Origin: Ruminiclostridium papyrosolvens DSM 2782
GTDB lineage: Bacteria > Bacillota > Clostridia > Acetivibrionales > DSM-1351
Direction of reading: 5' to 3'
Length of the DNA stretch: 64,000 bases
NCBI RefSeq assembly: GCF_029318685.1
Contig: NZ_CP119677.1
Location: 1,302,001 to 1,366,000 of the forward strand
Of the stretch, positions 53,531-62,281 are shown one piece after another (positions within the stretch are counted from its first letter, which is position 1; each line of letters begins with the position of its first letter). A program made the translations under genes and the position numbers. Below the pieces are notes generated by a model. The model was not told the origin of the DNA and did not search any database. It saw only the letters and a program-made list of their open reading frames with translations.

Positions 53531-54361
53531 ATGAAAAATAAACGTTGGTTATTAGCTATACTGATACTTAGCATTTTAACAGTTGCGTTTTTTTGTAACG
53601 GAAACTATCAGAAAAGTACCACAAAAATTAATGAAGACAGCATTGAAACTCAGGCTGTAGCTGATAAAACTGTTTGTACCCAGAGTACGGAAATACGTCA
53701 AAATGATAAAAAAACACAAATTGAAACTGAAAAAAAACCAGAAGAAGTTATAAATAGAAAGGAAGCTGCTTCTTCTAAAAAGTTGAACACTGATGCTGCC
53801 ACAAAATCAGTAGAGAATAAGACTGACAAATCAGTTTCGGATACTAAAAGCAAAAAGGACAAATACCTTACTGACCCGGTACCCAAGGGAAAACCTAAGC
53901 CAGTTGAATGGCAGTCTGCCAGAATTAATAAGGAGAAGAACTTAACCTGTACTTTATCTGTAACCTGCAAAACAATATTGGAAAATATGGATAAATTCAA
54001 CAAAGATAAGCTTGAGGTACTTCCGTCGGACGGTACTATTTATAAAACCCGAAAAGTAATCTTCCATGAGGGGGAATCGGTGTTTGATGTACTGCTGAGA
54101 GAAATGAAAAATAACAAAATCCATATGGAATTTGAGATGACACCCATATACAACAGCAATTACATTGAGGGTATACATAATTTATATGAATTTGACTGCG
54201 GAGAGCTGAGCGGTTGGATGTACAAGGTTAATGGCTGGTTTCCAAACTATGGTTGCAGCAGGTATTTGCTAAAGGATGGAGATGTAATTGAATGGATTTA
54301 TACCTGTGATTTGGGCCGAGACATAGGAGGAGGAATGAACGTGGGAGGTATAAAGCAATGA
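53531..54361 (+). CDS. DUF4430 (transcobalamin-like) protein B, membrane-tethered or secreted
   Basis: A 276-residue protein with an N-terminal hydrophobic segment (WLLAILILSILTVAFFCNG), a Lys/Thr/Ser-rich low-complexity linker of about 100 residues, and a C-terminal DUF4430 domain (EGESVFDVLLREMKNNKI, CGELSGWMYKVNGWFPNYG, LKDGDVIEWIYTCDLG). ATG 53531 follows GGGGAG by 9 bases. It could pass ligand from the S-layer-bound protein to the membrane transporter. It overlaps the next gene by 4 bases, tying it to the ECF genes. Confidence 0.87.
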   Translation: MKNKRWLLAILILSILTVAFFCNGNYQKSTTKINEDSIETQAVADKTVCTQSTEIRQNDKKTQIETEKKPEEVINRKEAASSKKLNTDAATKSVENKTDKSVSDTKSKKDKYLTDPVPKGKPKPVEWQSARINKEKNLTCTLSVTCKTILENMDKFNKDKLEVLPSDGTIYKTRKVIFHEGESVFDVLLREMKNNKIHMEFEMTPIYNSNYIEGIHNLYEFDCGELSGWMYKVNGWFPNYGCSRYLLKDGDVIEWIYTCDLGRDIGGGMNVGGIKQ

Positions 54362-55248
54362 AGGATGCATTTTCAACCTTTCATCCCATTGTTAATTTTG
54401 CATATTTCACTGGGGTAATTCTTTTCGGCATGTTTTTTTTGCATCCCATACTGCTTGGAATTGCCATGATAAGTGCCTTTACATATTCGGTAATGCTAAA
54501 CGGTAAAAGAACCATAAGGATAAACTTATTCTACATGATACCTATGATGCTGTTAATGTCGTTATTAAATCCTGCATTTAATCATGAGGGAAAGACAATA
54601 CTTTTTTATCTGAAAAATGGTAATCCAATTACACTTGAATCCATACTTTATGGAATAGCAGCAGCCTGCATGTTCGTTACGGTAATATTATGGTTTTCAT
54701 GTTATAACGCAGTGATGACCTCGGACAAATTTATTTATTTATTCGGCAGAATCATACCGTCATTATCATTGATTTTATCAATGGTTCTCAGGTTTGTGCC
54801 CCGATATGCGGCACAGATAAAAGTAATATCAAAGGCTCAAAAATGCATTGGAAGGGATGTTTCACAGGGAAATATCCTCAGAAGAGCAAAAAATGGAATA
54901 CACATAGTATCTATTATGACTACCTGGGCATTGGAAAATGCTATAGAAACTGCGGATTCTATGAGGTCACGAGGATACGGACTGCCAAACCGCACCAGCT
55001 TTTCACTCTTTTGCTTCGATAATCGTGATAAAGCAGTGCTTACGGTTATCATGGGATTAGTAACTATTGTGCTGGCAGGAAGTGCAGCAGGAGAAAACAC
55101 AATGCGCTTTTTCCCTTCAATAAAGGCGGCAAAGGTTTCCTTTTCAGCTATTATTGTCTATTGTGCTTATTTAATATTATGTATACTGCCTGCTTTCATA
55201 AATATTATGGAGGGTGTCAAATGGAGACATATAGAATCAAAAATTTGA
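54358..55248 (+). CDS. ECF transporter T component
   Basis: A 296-residue EcfT with five or six helices and the coupling helices around SMRSRGYGLPNRTSFSLF, where the Ala-Arg-Gly-like SRGYG motif contacts the ATPases. It follows the DUF4430 protein B gene with overlap and overlaps the ATPase gene, so it belongs to this operon. Confidence 0.9.
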   Translation: MKDAFSTFHPIVNFAYFTGVILFGMFFLHPILLGIAMISAFTYSVMLNGKRTIRINLFYMIPMMLLMSLLNPAFNHEGKTILFYLKNGNPITLESILYGIAAACMFVTVILWFSCYNAVMTSDKFIYLFGRIIPSLSLILSMVLRFVPRYAAQIKVISKAQKCIGRDVSQGNILRRAKNGIHIVSIMTTWALENAIETADSMRSRGYGLPNRTSFSLFCFDNRDKAVLTVIMGLVTIVLAGSAAGENTMRFFPSIKAAKVSFSAIIVYCAYLILCILPAFINIMEGVKWRHIESKI

Positions 55249-56882
55249 GCTTTACATATCCTCAAAAGGATAAAGCTGCTCTTTCAAATATTGACCTAAG
55301 TATTGACAGTGGAGAGCTTATAACCATATGCGGTAAGTCCGGCTGCGGAAAAACCACCCTGCTGAGGCATCTAAAAACTGTCTTAACGCCCCATGGTATG
55401 CGAAAAGGGGAAATTCATTTTAACGGTAGGCCAATTGAAGCAATCGACCAGCGTATTCAGGCCACTCAGATAGGATATGTACTCCAAAATCCTGACAATC
55501 AAATTGTGACTGACAAGGTATGGCATGAGCTTGCTTTTGGGCTTGAAAGTCTGGGCTGTGACAATAAAACAATTCGTTTGCGTGTAGCTGAAATGGCAAA
55601 CTTTTTTGGAATACAGACTTGGTTTCATAAAAATGTTACAGAGCTTTCAGGAGGGCAGAAACAGCTGCTGAATCTTGCAGCAATTATGGCTATGCAGCCG
55701 TTAGTGCTAATTCTTGATGAGCCTACATCTCAGCTAGACCCAATTGCAGCAATGGATTTTATAGAAACGGTGAAAAAAATAAATCGGGAATTAGGCACGA
55801 CAGTTATTATGACAGAGCATCGGCTGGAGGAGATTATTCCTATGTCCGACAGGATTGTGGTAATGGACGAGGGGCGTATTATTACAGATGGTTCACCGCA
55901 AAGTGTGGGAGAAAAACTAAGCAAGATGGAGCATCCCATGTTTTTTGCTATGACTTCACCAATGCAGATTTATGCGGAGGTAAAAAATAATATGGCCTGT
56001 CCGGTGACAGTAAGGGAGGGGCGCAAATGGCTTGATGCCGTCACAGGAGACAGAGTTGTTGAAAACTTGCATCACAGTGTTCCTGACATCAAGGTCTCCG
56101 GTGATATGGCAATTGAAATGAAGGATGTATGGTTCAGATATGAAAAAAACGCTCAGGACATTATCAAAGGTCTGTCATTGGAAGTTAAACAAGGACAGTT
56201 TTTTTGTATAGTTGGAGGCAACGGTTCGGGAAAAACTACTGCATTATCTCTTATCAGCGGAATGTATAAACCCCATAGAGGAAAAATACTCATAGGCGGA
56301 AAAAATCTTGCAAAAATGAATACGGAGGAAAGGTATAAAAACAATTTGGGAGTTCTGCCTCAAAGTCCCCAGTCACTATTTGTAAAAAAAACAGTTGAAC
56401 TGGATTTATATGAAATGTTGTCTGACGAAAATAAAGTAAACAAAATTATTGAACTTACCCAACTTGAGGAGCTTCGCAAAATGCATCCTTATGACCTTAG
56501 CGGAGGGGAGCAGCAGAGAGCAGCTCTTGCAAAAATACTCCTTCTTGAGCCTAAAATATTGCTGCTTGATGAGCCTACAAAAGGTCTTGACGGATGTTTT
56601 AAGGACACTTTTGCGGAGCTGTTAAAAAAACTGACTGTACAAGGTGTAACAGTTGTTATGGTGTCTCATGATATTGAGTTTTGTGCCAGATATGCAGATA
56701 CCTGTGCAATGTTTTTTGATGGAAGTATAATAACGTCAAATACCGCAAAAAAATTTTTTGCGGGAAACAGCTTTTATACTACTGCGGCGAATCGTATGGC
56801 ACGGCATATATGCAGTGATGCAGTAACAGTAGAGGATGTGATTAAGCTATGCCAGAGCATAAGCCGACAGACAAGCGCATGA
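55221..56882 (+). CDS. ECF transporter fused double ATPase (EcfA-EcfA')
   Basis: A 553-residue protein with two complete ABC ATPase domains. First: CGKSGCGKTTLLRHL, VLQNPDNQIVTDKVWHELAFGL (in parts), LSGGQKQLLNLAAIM, LILDEPTSQLD. Second: VGGNGSGKTTALSLI, LSGGEQQRAALAKIL, LLLDEPTKGLD. One polypeptide thus supplies both ATPases of the ECF module. ATG 55221 follows GGAGGGTG by 4 bases; longer starts overlap the T gene further and add no conserved sequence. Confidence 0.94.
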   Translation: METYRIKNLSFTYPQKDKAALSNIDLSIDSGELITICGKSGCGKTTLLRHLKTVLTPHGMRKGEIHFNGRPIEAIDQRIQATQIGYVLQNPDNQIVTDKVWHELAFGLESLGCDNKTIRLRVAEMANFFGIQTWFHKNVTELSGGQKQLLNLAAIMAMQPLVLILDEPTSQLDPIAAMDFIETVKKINRELGTTVIMTEHRLEEIIPMSDRIVVMDEGRIITDGSPQSVGEKLSKMEHPMFFAMTSPMQIYAEVKNNMACPVTVREGRKWLDAVTGDRVVENLHHSVPDIKVSGDMAIEMKDVWFRYEKNAQDIIKGLSLEVKQGQFFCIVGGNGSGKTTALSLISGMYKPHRGKILIGGKNLAKMNTEERYKNNLGVLPQSPQSLFVKKTVELDLYEMLSDENKVNKIIELTQLEELRKMHPYDLSGGEQQRAALAKILLLEPKILLLDEPTKGLDGCFKDTFAELLKKLTVQGVTVVMVSHDIEFCARYADTCAMFFDGSIITSNTAKKFFAGNSFYTTAANRMARHICSDAVTVEDVIKLCQSISRQTSA

Positions 56883-57583
56883 GCCGCCGCACATTATTGG
56901 CAGCAATACTTATTCTATTTATAATTCCGGGAACCATTCTGTTTGGAGTGTTTTTCCTCAATGACAGAAAGTATTACTTTATCAGTCTCTTAATAATAAT
57001 GTATACAATGCTGCCTTTTGTTATGGTATTTGAAAACAGGAAGCCTCAAGCACGGGAACTGATTATTATTGCTGTGTTGGCTGCCATTGCTGTTGCAGGA
57101 CGTGCCGCTTTTTTTATGCTGCCTCAGTTTAAACCCGTAGTTGCAGTTGTAATAATTGCGGGGGTGTGCTTTGGCGGGGAAGCAGGTTTTCTTGTGGGTG
57201 CGGTTGCAGGATTTGTATCTAACTTCTTTTTTGGTCAGGGGCCTTGGACGCCATGGCAAATGTTTTGTTTCGGGATTATTGGATTTGTGGCAGGTATTCT
57301 GTATAAAAAGGGCATTCTAAAAAAAACAAGGCTCTCTTTATGCATTTTTGGAGGGTTGGCAACCTTTATTATTTATGGAGGTATTATTAATATAGGCTCA
57401 CTGTTAATGTTTACATCTCAATTTTCATGGAAGGCCTTATTTGCCACTTATATTTCGGGCTTTTGGTTTGATATTGTACATGCAATTGCTACAGCTTTTT
57501 TCTTGTACATTATTTCTCAGACTATGATTGAAAAATTGGACAGAATCAAAATCAAGTATGGGCTTATTGAGGACGTGAATTGA
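56849..57583 (+). CDS. ECF transporter S component, CbrT-like
   Basis: A 244-residue membrane protein with six or seven helices. The region LAAIAVAGRAAFFMLPQFKPVVAVVIIAG (in parts), GAVAGFVSNFFFGQGPWTPWQMFCFG is typical of the ECF S-component group that includes the cobalamin transporter CbrT. Given the linked transcobalamin-like proteins, cobalamin or cobinamide is the likely substrate, but the call rests on context. It overlaps the end of the ATPase gene by 34 bases and is the last gene of the operon. Confidence 0.85.
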   Translation: MPEHKPTDKRMSRRTLLAAILILFIIPGTILFGVFFLNDRKYYFISLLIIMYTMLPFVMVFENRKPQARELIIIAVLAAIAVAGRAAFFMLPQFKPVVAVVIIAGVCFGGEAGFLVGAVAGFVSNFFFGQGPWTPWQMFCFGIIGFVAGILYKKGILKKTRLSLCIFGGLATFIIYGGIINIGSLLMFTSQFSWKALFATYISGFWFDIVHAIATAFFLYIISQTMIEKLDRIKIKYGLIEDVN

Positions 57584-57602
57584 AAAAGTTTTTTAAACGC
57601 AG

Positions 57603-57631
57603 TTGACTTTTGTGTAAAAATAATGTAATAT
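57603..57631 (+). promoter_or_regulatory. Promoter of leader RNA 2 (FmdE operon)
   Basis: TTGACT, 17-base spacer, TAATAT, matching the promoter at 35982 in both hexamers, spacing and several flanking bases. Confidence 0.8.
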
Positions 57632-57637
57632 ACCCAA

Positions 57638-57811
57638 AAGACATGCTATGAAAGCATGAAATTAGGCAAGTAGCCTTTGTGAAAAATATATACACTGTGA
57701 TTCTATGTGTGTTATATTTTTGTTAGTTGTAAGTTAGCTTAAACCAGAGTAAATAGTGCCAAGAAGGTATGAATTTATGCAGAAGCATATTCATAATTTC
57801 TTGGTTTTTTT
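57638..57811 (+). promoter_or_regulatory. Structured leader RNA 2 with terminator: candidate riboswitch
   Basis: Same parts as leader 1: stem CATGCT-ATGAA-AGCATG (57642-57658), AAAT, GGC-AAGTA-GCC (57665-57675), a variable arm (here ATATATACAC with GTGTGTTATAT), AGCTTAAA, then a terminator (57759-57811) almost identical to that of leader 1, including the inner ATGAA/TTCAT and ATGC-AGAA-GCAT. Three of six pairs in the first stem differ from leader 1 yet still pair. The ligand is unknown. Confidence 0.72.
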
Positions 57812-57841
57812 GTGCTGAAAAAAAGAATTAGGAGGAAAATT

Positions 57842-58375
57842 ATGATTAATGAAGAACAATTTTGGGAACAATGCGCAAAATTTCACGGGCATGTATGTGG
57901 AGGATTAACAATAGGTTATAAGGCTGCACTTTATGCAATAAAGTTACTTGAATTAACGTTCTCAGAAGATGAAAATGTAGTATGTATTTCTGAAAATGAT
58001 GCATGCGGAGTTGATGCTATTCAGGTTATACTTGGATGCAGTGTGGGTAAAGGTAATTTATTATTCCATATGAGAGGAAAACAAGCTTTTTCTTTTATAG
58101 ACAGAAGCAGCGGCAAATCGGTTCGCTTGGTTTTAAAGGACAGACCCAAAGGTATGACAAGAGAAGAATCCTTTGATTATATGCAAGGAAAATTGCCGGA
58201 AGAGCTGTTTGACATTACTGATGTAAAAGTCCAGATACCGGAACGGGCAAGAATTTTTCATTCTATTAATTGCGAATGCTGCGGAGAAGCAACTTCTGAA
58301 AATATGATTAGGGTACAAGAGGGAAAACATTTGTGTCTGGATTGCTGTTCAAATTATAACAGATTTGATTTATAG
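57842..58375 (+). CDS. FmdE family protein with zinc-finger C-terminus
   Basis: A 177-residue FmdE-like protein. FHGHVCGGLTIGYKAA is the family metal-binding N-terminal motif, ENDACGVDAIQVILGCSVGKGN the second conserved segment, and the C-terminus has two cysteine pairs (CECCGEA and CLDCC), a TraR/DksA-like zinc finger. FmdE is named from molybdenum formylmethanofuran dehydrogenase operons, but in non-methanogens its role is unknown. ATG 57842 follows GGAGG by 6 bases. First gene of an ABC transporter operon behind leader RNA 2. Confidence 0.9.
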   Translation: MINEEQFWEQCAKFHGHVCGGLTIGYKAALYAIKLLELTFSEDENVVCISENDACGVDAIQVILGCSVGKGNLLFHMRGKQAFSFIDRSSGKSVRLVLKDRPKGMTREESFDYMQGKLPEELFDITDVKVQIPERARIFHSINCECCGEATSENMIRVQEGKHLCLDCCSNYNRFDL

Positions 58376-58408
58376 GTTAGTTAAATAACATAAGTTATGA
58401 GGGGTAAA

Positions 58409-59527
58409 ATGAAAACAAAATTTAATAATTTTATAGTATTGACAATGTTTGTGATAATTATAGTTACATCTTTTGCAGGATGCGGAAATAGTGGGTTGAA
58501 GGAAGCCGAGAAATCTCATGTAAAAACTCGAATTGTAGTTGATGCTTTAAAAAGAAAAGTAGAAATACCGGAAAAAGTAGATCGAGTTGTACCTTTGGCG
58601 AATGCACTCAGAATGATGTGCTATGCACAGGCGCAGGAACTTGTTGTTGGAGTTGAAAAAGGTGAAAAAGAAAAGACTTTGGTAAAGGCCTATAACTGGG
58701 TGAATTATGATGTATGGAAGGGTCTGCCGGTGGTTGGTGAAGGAGGAAGCGGCGGCTACACTCCTTATGTTGAAGAAATTTTAAAAGTAAATCCTGATGT
58801 TATAATATGTGCTTATGCAAAGGAGGATGCAGAAAAACTTCAGGAGAAAACAGGTATCCCTGTAGTTGCTATCAATTCAGGAAATCTATTTGAAGATGAT
58901 TACGATGAGTCCTTAAGAATTATCGGAGAGGTATGTCATAAGGAAGACCGCTGCAAAGAAGTAATTAAATATATACAGACAATTCAGGATGATTTGAACA
59001 ACAGGACGAAAGATATAAAGGATGAAGACAAGCCATCTGTATATTCCGGTGCAGTATCTTTCAAGGGAGGACATGGCATTGAAGGTACATATCAGAACTT
59101 CCCGCCGTTTATGGCCATTAATGCTAAAAACGTATTCAAAGCCAAGGGCAAATCTTCAAAAGGTGTTGTTATTGACCCTGAATTAGTTCTGGAAATGAAC
59201 CCTGATATTATTTTTCTTGATCCCAATAACTTAAAGCTTGTAAACGAAGATTACAAAAACAATACAAAGTTTTATAAATCATTAAAAGCCGTACAGAATG
59301 GTAAAGTATATACAATGCTTGGCTATAATTGGTATTACACAAATGTAGAAATTGCTTTGGCTGATTGCTATTACGCAGCATCGGTTGTTTATCCGAAACA
59401 ATTCTCTGATGTTGATCCAGTTAACAAAGCTAAAGAAATCTTTTCATTTATGTTAGGCTCTTCTGATTATTATAAACAGCTGGATAAAGAAGGCTTTGGG
59501 TTTGGAAAAATAACCATTGGAGAATAG
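58409..59527 (+). CDS. Iron-complex/cobalamin-type ABC transporter binding lipoprotein
   Basis: A 372-residue lipoprotein (lipobox FAGC) of the BtuF/FhuD/FepB family: VPLANALRMMCYA, then VEEILKVNPDVIICAY and PELVLEMNPDIIFLDPNNL are the typical lobes. The ligand may be a siderophore, corrinoid or other metal chelate; the gene order with FmdE and a methyltransferase argues against an ordinary siderophore. ATG 58409 is chosen for the GAGGGG site just upstream. Confidence 0.87.
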   Translation: MKTKFNNFIVLTMFVIIIVTSFAGCGNSGLKEAEKSHVKTRIVVDALKRKVEIPEKVDRVVPLANALRMMCYAQAQELVVGVEKGEKEKTLVKAYNWVNYDVWKGLPVVGEGGSGGYTPYVEEILKVNPDVIICAYAKEDAEKLQEKTGIPVVAINSGNLFEDDYDESLRIIGEVCHKEDRCKEVIKYIQTIQDDLNNRTKDIKDEDKPSVYSGAVSFKGGHGIEGTYQNFPPFMAINAKNVFKAKGKSSKGVVIDPELVLEMNPDIIFLDPNNLKLVNEDYKNNTKFYKSLKAVQNGKVYTMLGYNWYYTNVEIALADCYYAASVVYPKQFSDVDPVNKAKEIFSFMLGSSDYYKQLDKEGFGFGKITIGE

Positions 59528-59530
59528 GTC

Positions 59531-60604
59531 ATGCGAAAATTGTTAAATACACAATCAACCTATGAAGCTGTCTCAAGGAAAAAGATAGTCTTTATTATAG
59601 CTCTTTTTGTTTTTATGCTTGCTATAGCCTTGATTGCGATAAGTGCAGGTTCTTCCGGGATTTCATTTATTGATGTAATAAAAACATTGTTAGGAATGGG
59701 AACAAAAAAATCAGAAATAGTAGTATTTGATATAAGGCTTCCACGTATTTATACAGCAATGCTGGTAGGAGGGATTCTTGCAATGGCAGGAGCTGTTATG
59801 CAAAGTATTTTACGCAATCAGCTCGCATCAGCTTCCACACTGGGTGTGTCACAGGGTGCTGCATTTGGAGCCACCGTGGCAATTATTGTATTTGGAGCAG
59901 GCACACAGAATTCTACTGCTGCTGCTAATGCAGTATCCATAAACAATCCATATATAGTTACAATGTGTGCTTTTATAGGAGGCTCAATTTCAGCAGGTGC
60001 AGTGCTGTTATTATCCAGAATTAAGAGAATCGGGCCTGAAGCATTGGTTTTATCAGGTGTGGCACTTAGTGCAATGTTTTCAGGAGGAACAACTCTCCTG
60101 CAATATTTTGCTGATGATGTTCAGGTGGCAGCAGTAGTTTTTTGGACGTTTGGAGATTTAGGCAGAACTAATCTCAGAGAGATTATTATACTTCTTTTTG
60201 TTTTTGTAATAGTGTTTGTTTATTTTATGTTTAACCGTTGGAACTATAATGCATTGAACAGTGGGCATCATACAGCGAAAAGTTTGGGGGTAAATGTTGA
60301 ATTTGTAATTCTATGCAGTATGATTATTGCATCTCTTGCATCTGCGGCAGCAGTTGCGTTAGTGGGAATTATCAGTTTTATAGGTCTGGTTGCACCACAT
60401 CTGCTTAGAATATTTATCGGAAATGACTACCGCTATTTGCTTCCGGCTTCAGCTGTGGCAGGTGCAGTACTTCTGCTGTTGGCGGATACGCTTGCAAGAG
60501 TTATTGTTTCACCGGTTATTTTGCCTATTGGAGCGATTACGAGCTTTATTGGCGGACCGATGTTTTTATATCTGCTCTTTAAGGGAGAATCAAAGCATGA
60601 TTAA
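59531..60604 (+). CDS. FecCD/BtuC-type ABC transporter permease
   Basis: A 357-residue permease of the iron-complex family with about ten helices. RLPRIYTAMLVGGILAMAGAVMQ (in parts), GVALSAMFSGGTTLLQY and GIISFIGLVAPHLLRIFIGNDYR (in parts) are family signatures. It forms the channel with the binding protein before it and the ATPase after it, which it overlaps by 8 bases. Confidence 0.93.
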   Translation: MRKLLNTQSTYEAVSRKKIVFIIALFVFMLAIALIAISAGSSGISFIDVIKTLLGMGTKKSEIVVFDIRLPRIYTAMLVGGILAMAGAVMQSILRNQLASASTLGVSQGAAFGATVAIIVFGAGTQNSTAAANAVSINNPYIVTMCAFIGGSISAGAVLLLSRIKRIGPEALVLSGVALSAMFSGGTTLLQYFADDVQVAAVVFWTFGDLGRTNLREIIILLFVFVIVFVYFMFNRWNYNALNSGHHTAKSLGVNVEFVILCSMIIASLASAAAVALVGIISFIGLVAPHLLRIFIGNDYRYLLPASAVAGAVLLLLADTLARVIVSPVILPIGAITSFIGGPMFLYLLFKGESKHD

Positions 60605-61379
60605 AATTAAGAATATATCCTTTGCTTACGACTCTAAAATAATTATAGATGAAATTTCCTTTGATATTGAGGATAATCAGTTTATTGCAATTTTAGGGAA
60701 CAACGGTGCTGGGAAAAGTACATTGCTGAAATGCCTGAATGGAATATATCATGCCAAAGGCGGTGCAGTATATGTATCGGGCGAAGAAACATTATCAATG
60801 AATAGAAAAGATGCTGCAAAGAGGATTGCATATGTGGCTCAGAAAAATGAGGGCTCAAGAGTTACAGTTTTTGATACCGTGCTTCTGGGCAGAAAACCTT
60901 ATATCAAATGGGATGCCACAAGGAATGATATTGATATTGTAAAGAATATTATCCGGCAAATGGAGCTTGAGTATATAGAACTGAGGTATATTGATGAAAT
61001 AAGCGGCGGGGAATTACAAAAAGTTATGCTTGCCAGAGCGTTAGCGCAACAGCCAAAGTTTCTTTTATTGGATGAGCCTACAAGTAGTTTGGATCCAAGA
61101 AATCAATATGAAGTATTGCGTATTATCCGCAGAATTGCAAAAGAGTGGGGAATAGCCGTAGCCATTGTTATACATGACTTGAATCTGGCACTTCGTTATT
61201 GTGACAAATATCTGTTTCTTAAGGATGGGAATATTTTTTCATACGGCGGATTTGAGACTATGACACCTGAATGTCTTGAGGCAGTATATAAAATGCCGGT
61301 TGCAATTCAAGATTATCACGGGATTAAAGTAGTAATCCCAATTCCCGAAGATAAATTTGAAGGAGGCGAAGCAGTTTGA
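60597..61379 (+). CDS. Iron-complex-type ABC transporter ATP-binding protein
   Basis: A 260-residue ATPase: GNNGAGKSTLLKCLNG, VAQKNEGSRVTVFDTVLLGRKPY (in parts), ISGGELQKVMLARALAQ, LLLDEPTSSLDPRNQ. The VFDTVLLGRKPY segment is typical of FepC/BtuD-like ATPases. ATG 60597 overlaps the permease stop; longer starts have no ribosome site. Confidence 0.93.
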   Translation: MIKIKNISFAYDSKIIIDEISFDIEDNQFIAILGNNGAGKSTLLKCLNGIYHAKGGAVYVSGEETLSMNRKDAAKRIAYVAQKNEGSRVTVFDTVLLGRKPYIKWDATRNDIDIVKNIIRQMELEYIELRYIDEISGGELQKVMLARALAQQPKFLLLDEPTSSLDPRNQYEVLRIIRRIAKEWGIAVAIVIHDLNLALRYCDKYLFLKDGNIFSYGGFETMTPECLEAVYKMPVAIQDYHGIKVVIPIPEDKFEGGEAV

Positions 61380-62188
61380 AGTTAGAGGAAATAAGAGAAA
61401 AATGGGTTATAAAAAATAATAATTCTGAAGCTGCAATGGCTATGTGGGATTCACAGGCGGAGGCAGAGTGTTATAATCAAATCCCATCATTTGAAAATAA
61501 TCATTTTCTTAAATACATGGAAAGAAAAGGAATGCTAAAGCCATCTTGTGATGTTCTTGATATCGGATGTGGTGCAGGAGCTTATTCTATTGCAATTGCT
61601 GATCGTGTAAGAACTGTAACCGGAGTTGATATTTCATCTAAAATGATTGAACATGGTAAAAAGAAGGCATTAGAACTAAGGCTTGATAATATTAATCTAT
61701 TTCAGGCGGACTGGAATCAGTTCTCTCTGGAGGATAACAGATATGACGCACATTTTGATTTAGTATTTGCACATATGACTCCGGCAGTATCAGATTCAGT
61801 GGCATTAGAGAAGATGAATGCAGCCAGTAAACGCTATTGTATTCTGTGTAAACCCACAAGGCGCAATGATCCTGTATACTTTGAAGTTGAGAGGTTGTTG
61901 GGAATTAAACGCACGAGTTCGGCGTTGGACGAGACGATAATCAATACATTTTCAATGCTTTGGCAGTTAGGATATTCACCGGAATTGACATACGAAAATC
62001 AAGTGTGGGATATAAATAGAACATACGAGGAAGCTTGTCAGTTCTATATAAATCGGGTAAAGCAAATAAAATTATTGGATAATAACGATATAGCAAAAGC
62101 CAAGGATTACTTAAAATGTATTGAAAAAAACGGCAGGATATCAGAGTGTATAAATACATTAATAACAACAATCTTTTGGGAAAAATAA
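61376..62188 (+). CDS. Class I SAM-dependent methyltransferase linked to the metal ABC operon
   Basis: A 270-residue methyltransferase with LDIGCGAGAYSIAIADRV (motif I) and VTGVDISSKMIEHGKKKA. It starts with TTG, 9 bases after AGGAGG, overlapping the ATPase stop. Its tight coupling to an importer suggests it modifies the imported compound or its carrier, but the substrate is unknown. Last gene of the FmdE operon. Confidence 0.87.
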   Translation: MKLEEIREKWVIKNNNSEAAMAMWDSQAEAECYNQIPSFENNHFLKYMERKGMLKPSCDVLDIGCGAGAYSIAIADRVRTVTGVDISSKMIEHGKKKALELRLDNINLFQADWNQFSLEDNRYDAHFDLVFAHMTPAVSDSVALEKMNAASKRYCILCKPTRRNDPVYFEVERLLGIKRTSSALDETIINTFSMLWQLGYSPELTYENQVWDINRTYEEACQFYINRVKQIKLLDNNDIAKAKDYLKCIEKNGRISECINTLITTIFWEK

Positions 62189-62281
62189 TTCTTTTCATTT
62201 GAATAAATTACTAAAATATTCGTATGGGCGTGCAACCTTTAAAGCAGTTAACCCATACAAATATCTTATATTACTTTTATG

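Noticed and set aside
57638-57811. Leader 2 as a Moco or Tuco riboswitch because FmdE follows
   Set aside because: The GC-rich conserved segments that I remember for Moco RNAs are missing. A covariance search would be needed to exclude a distant variant.
62216-62262. Terminator between the methyltransferase gene and argH
   Set aside because: GTATGGG/CCCATAC can pair across 23 bases, but no T run follows on either strand.
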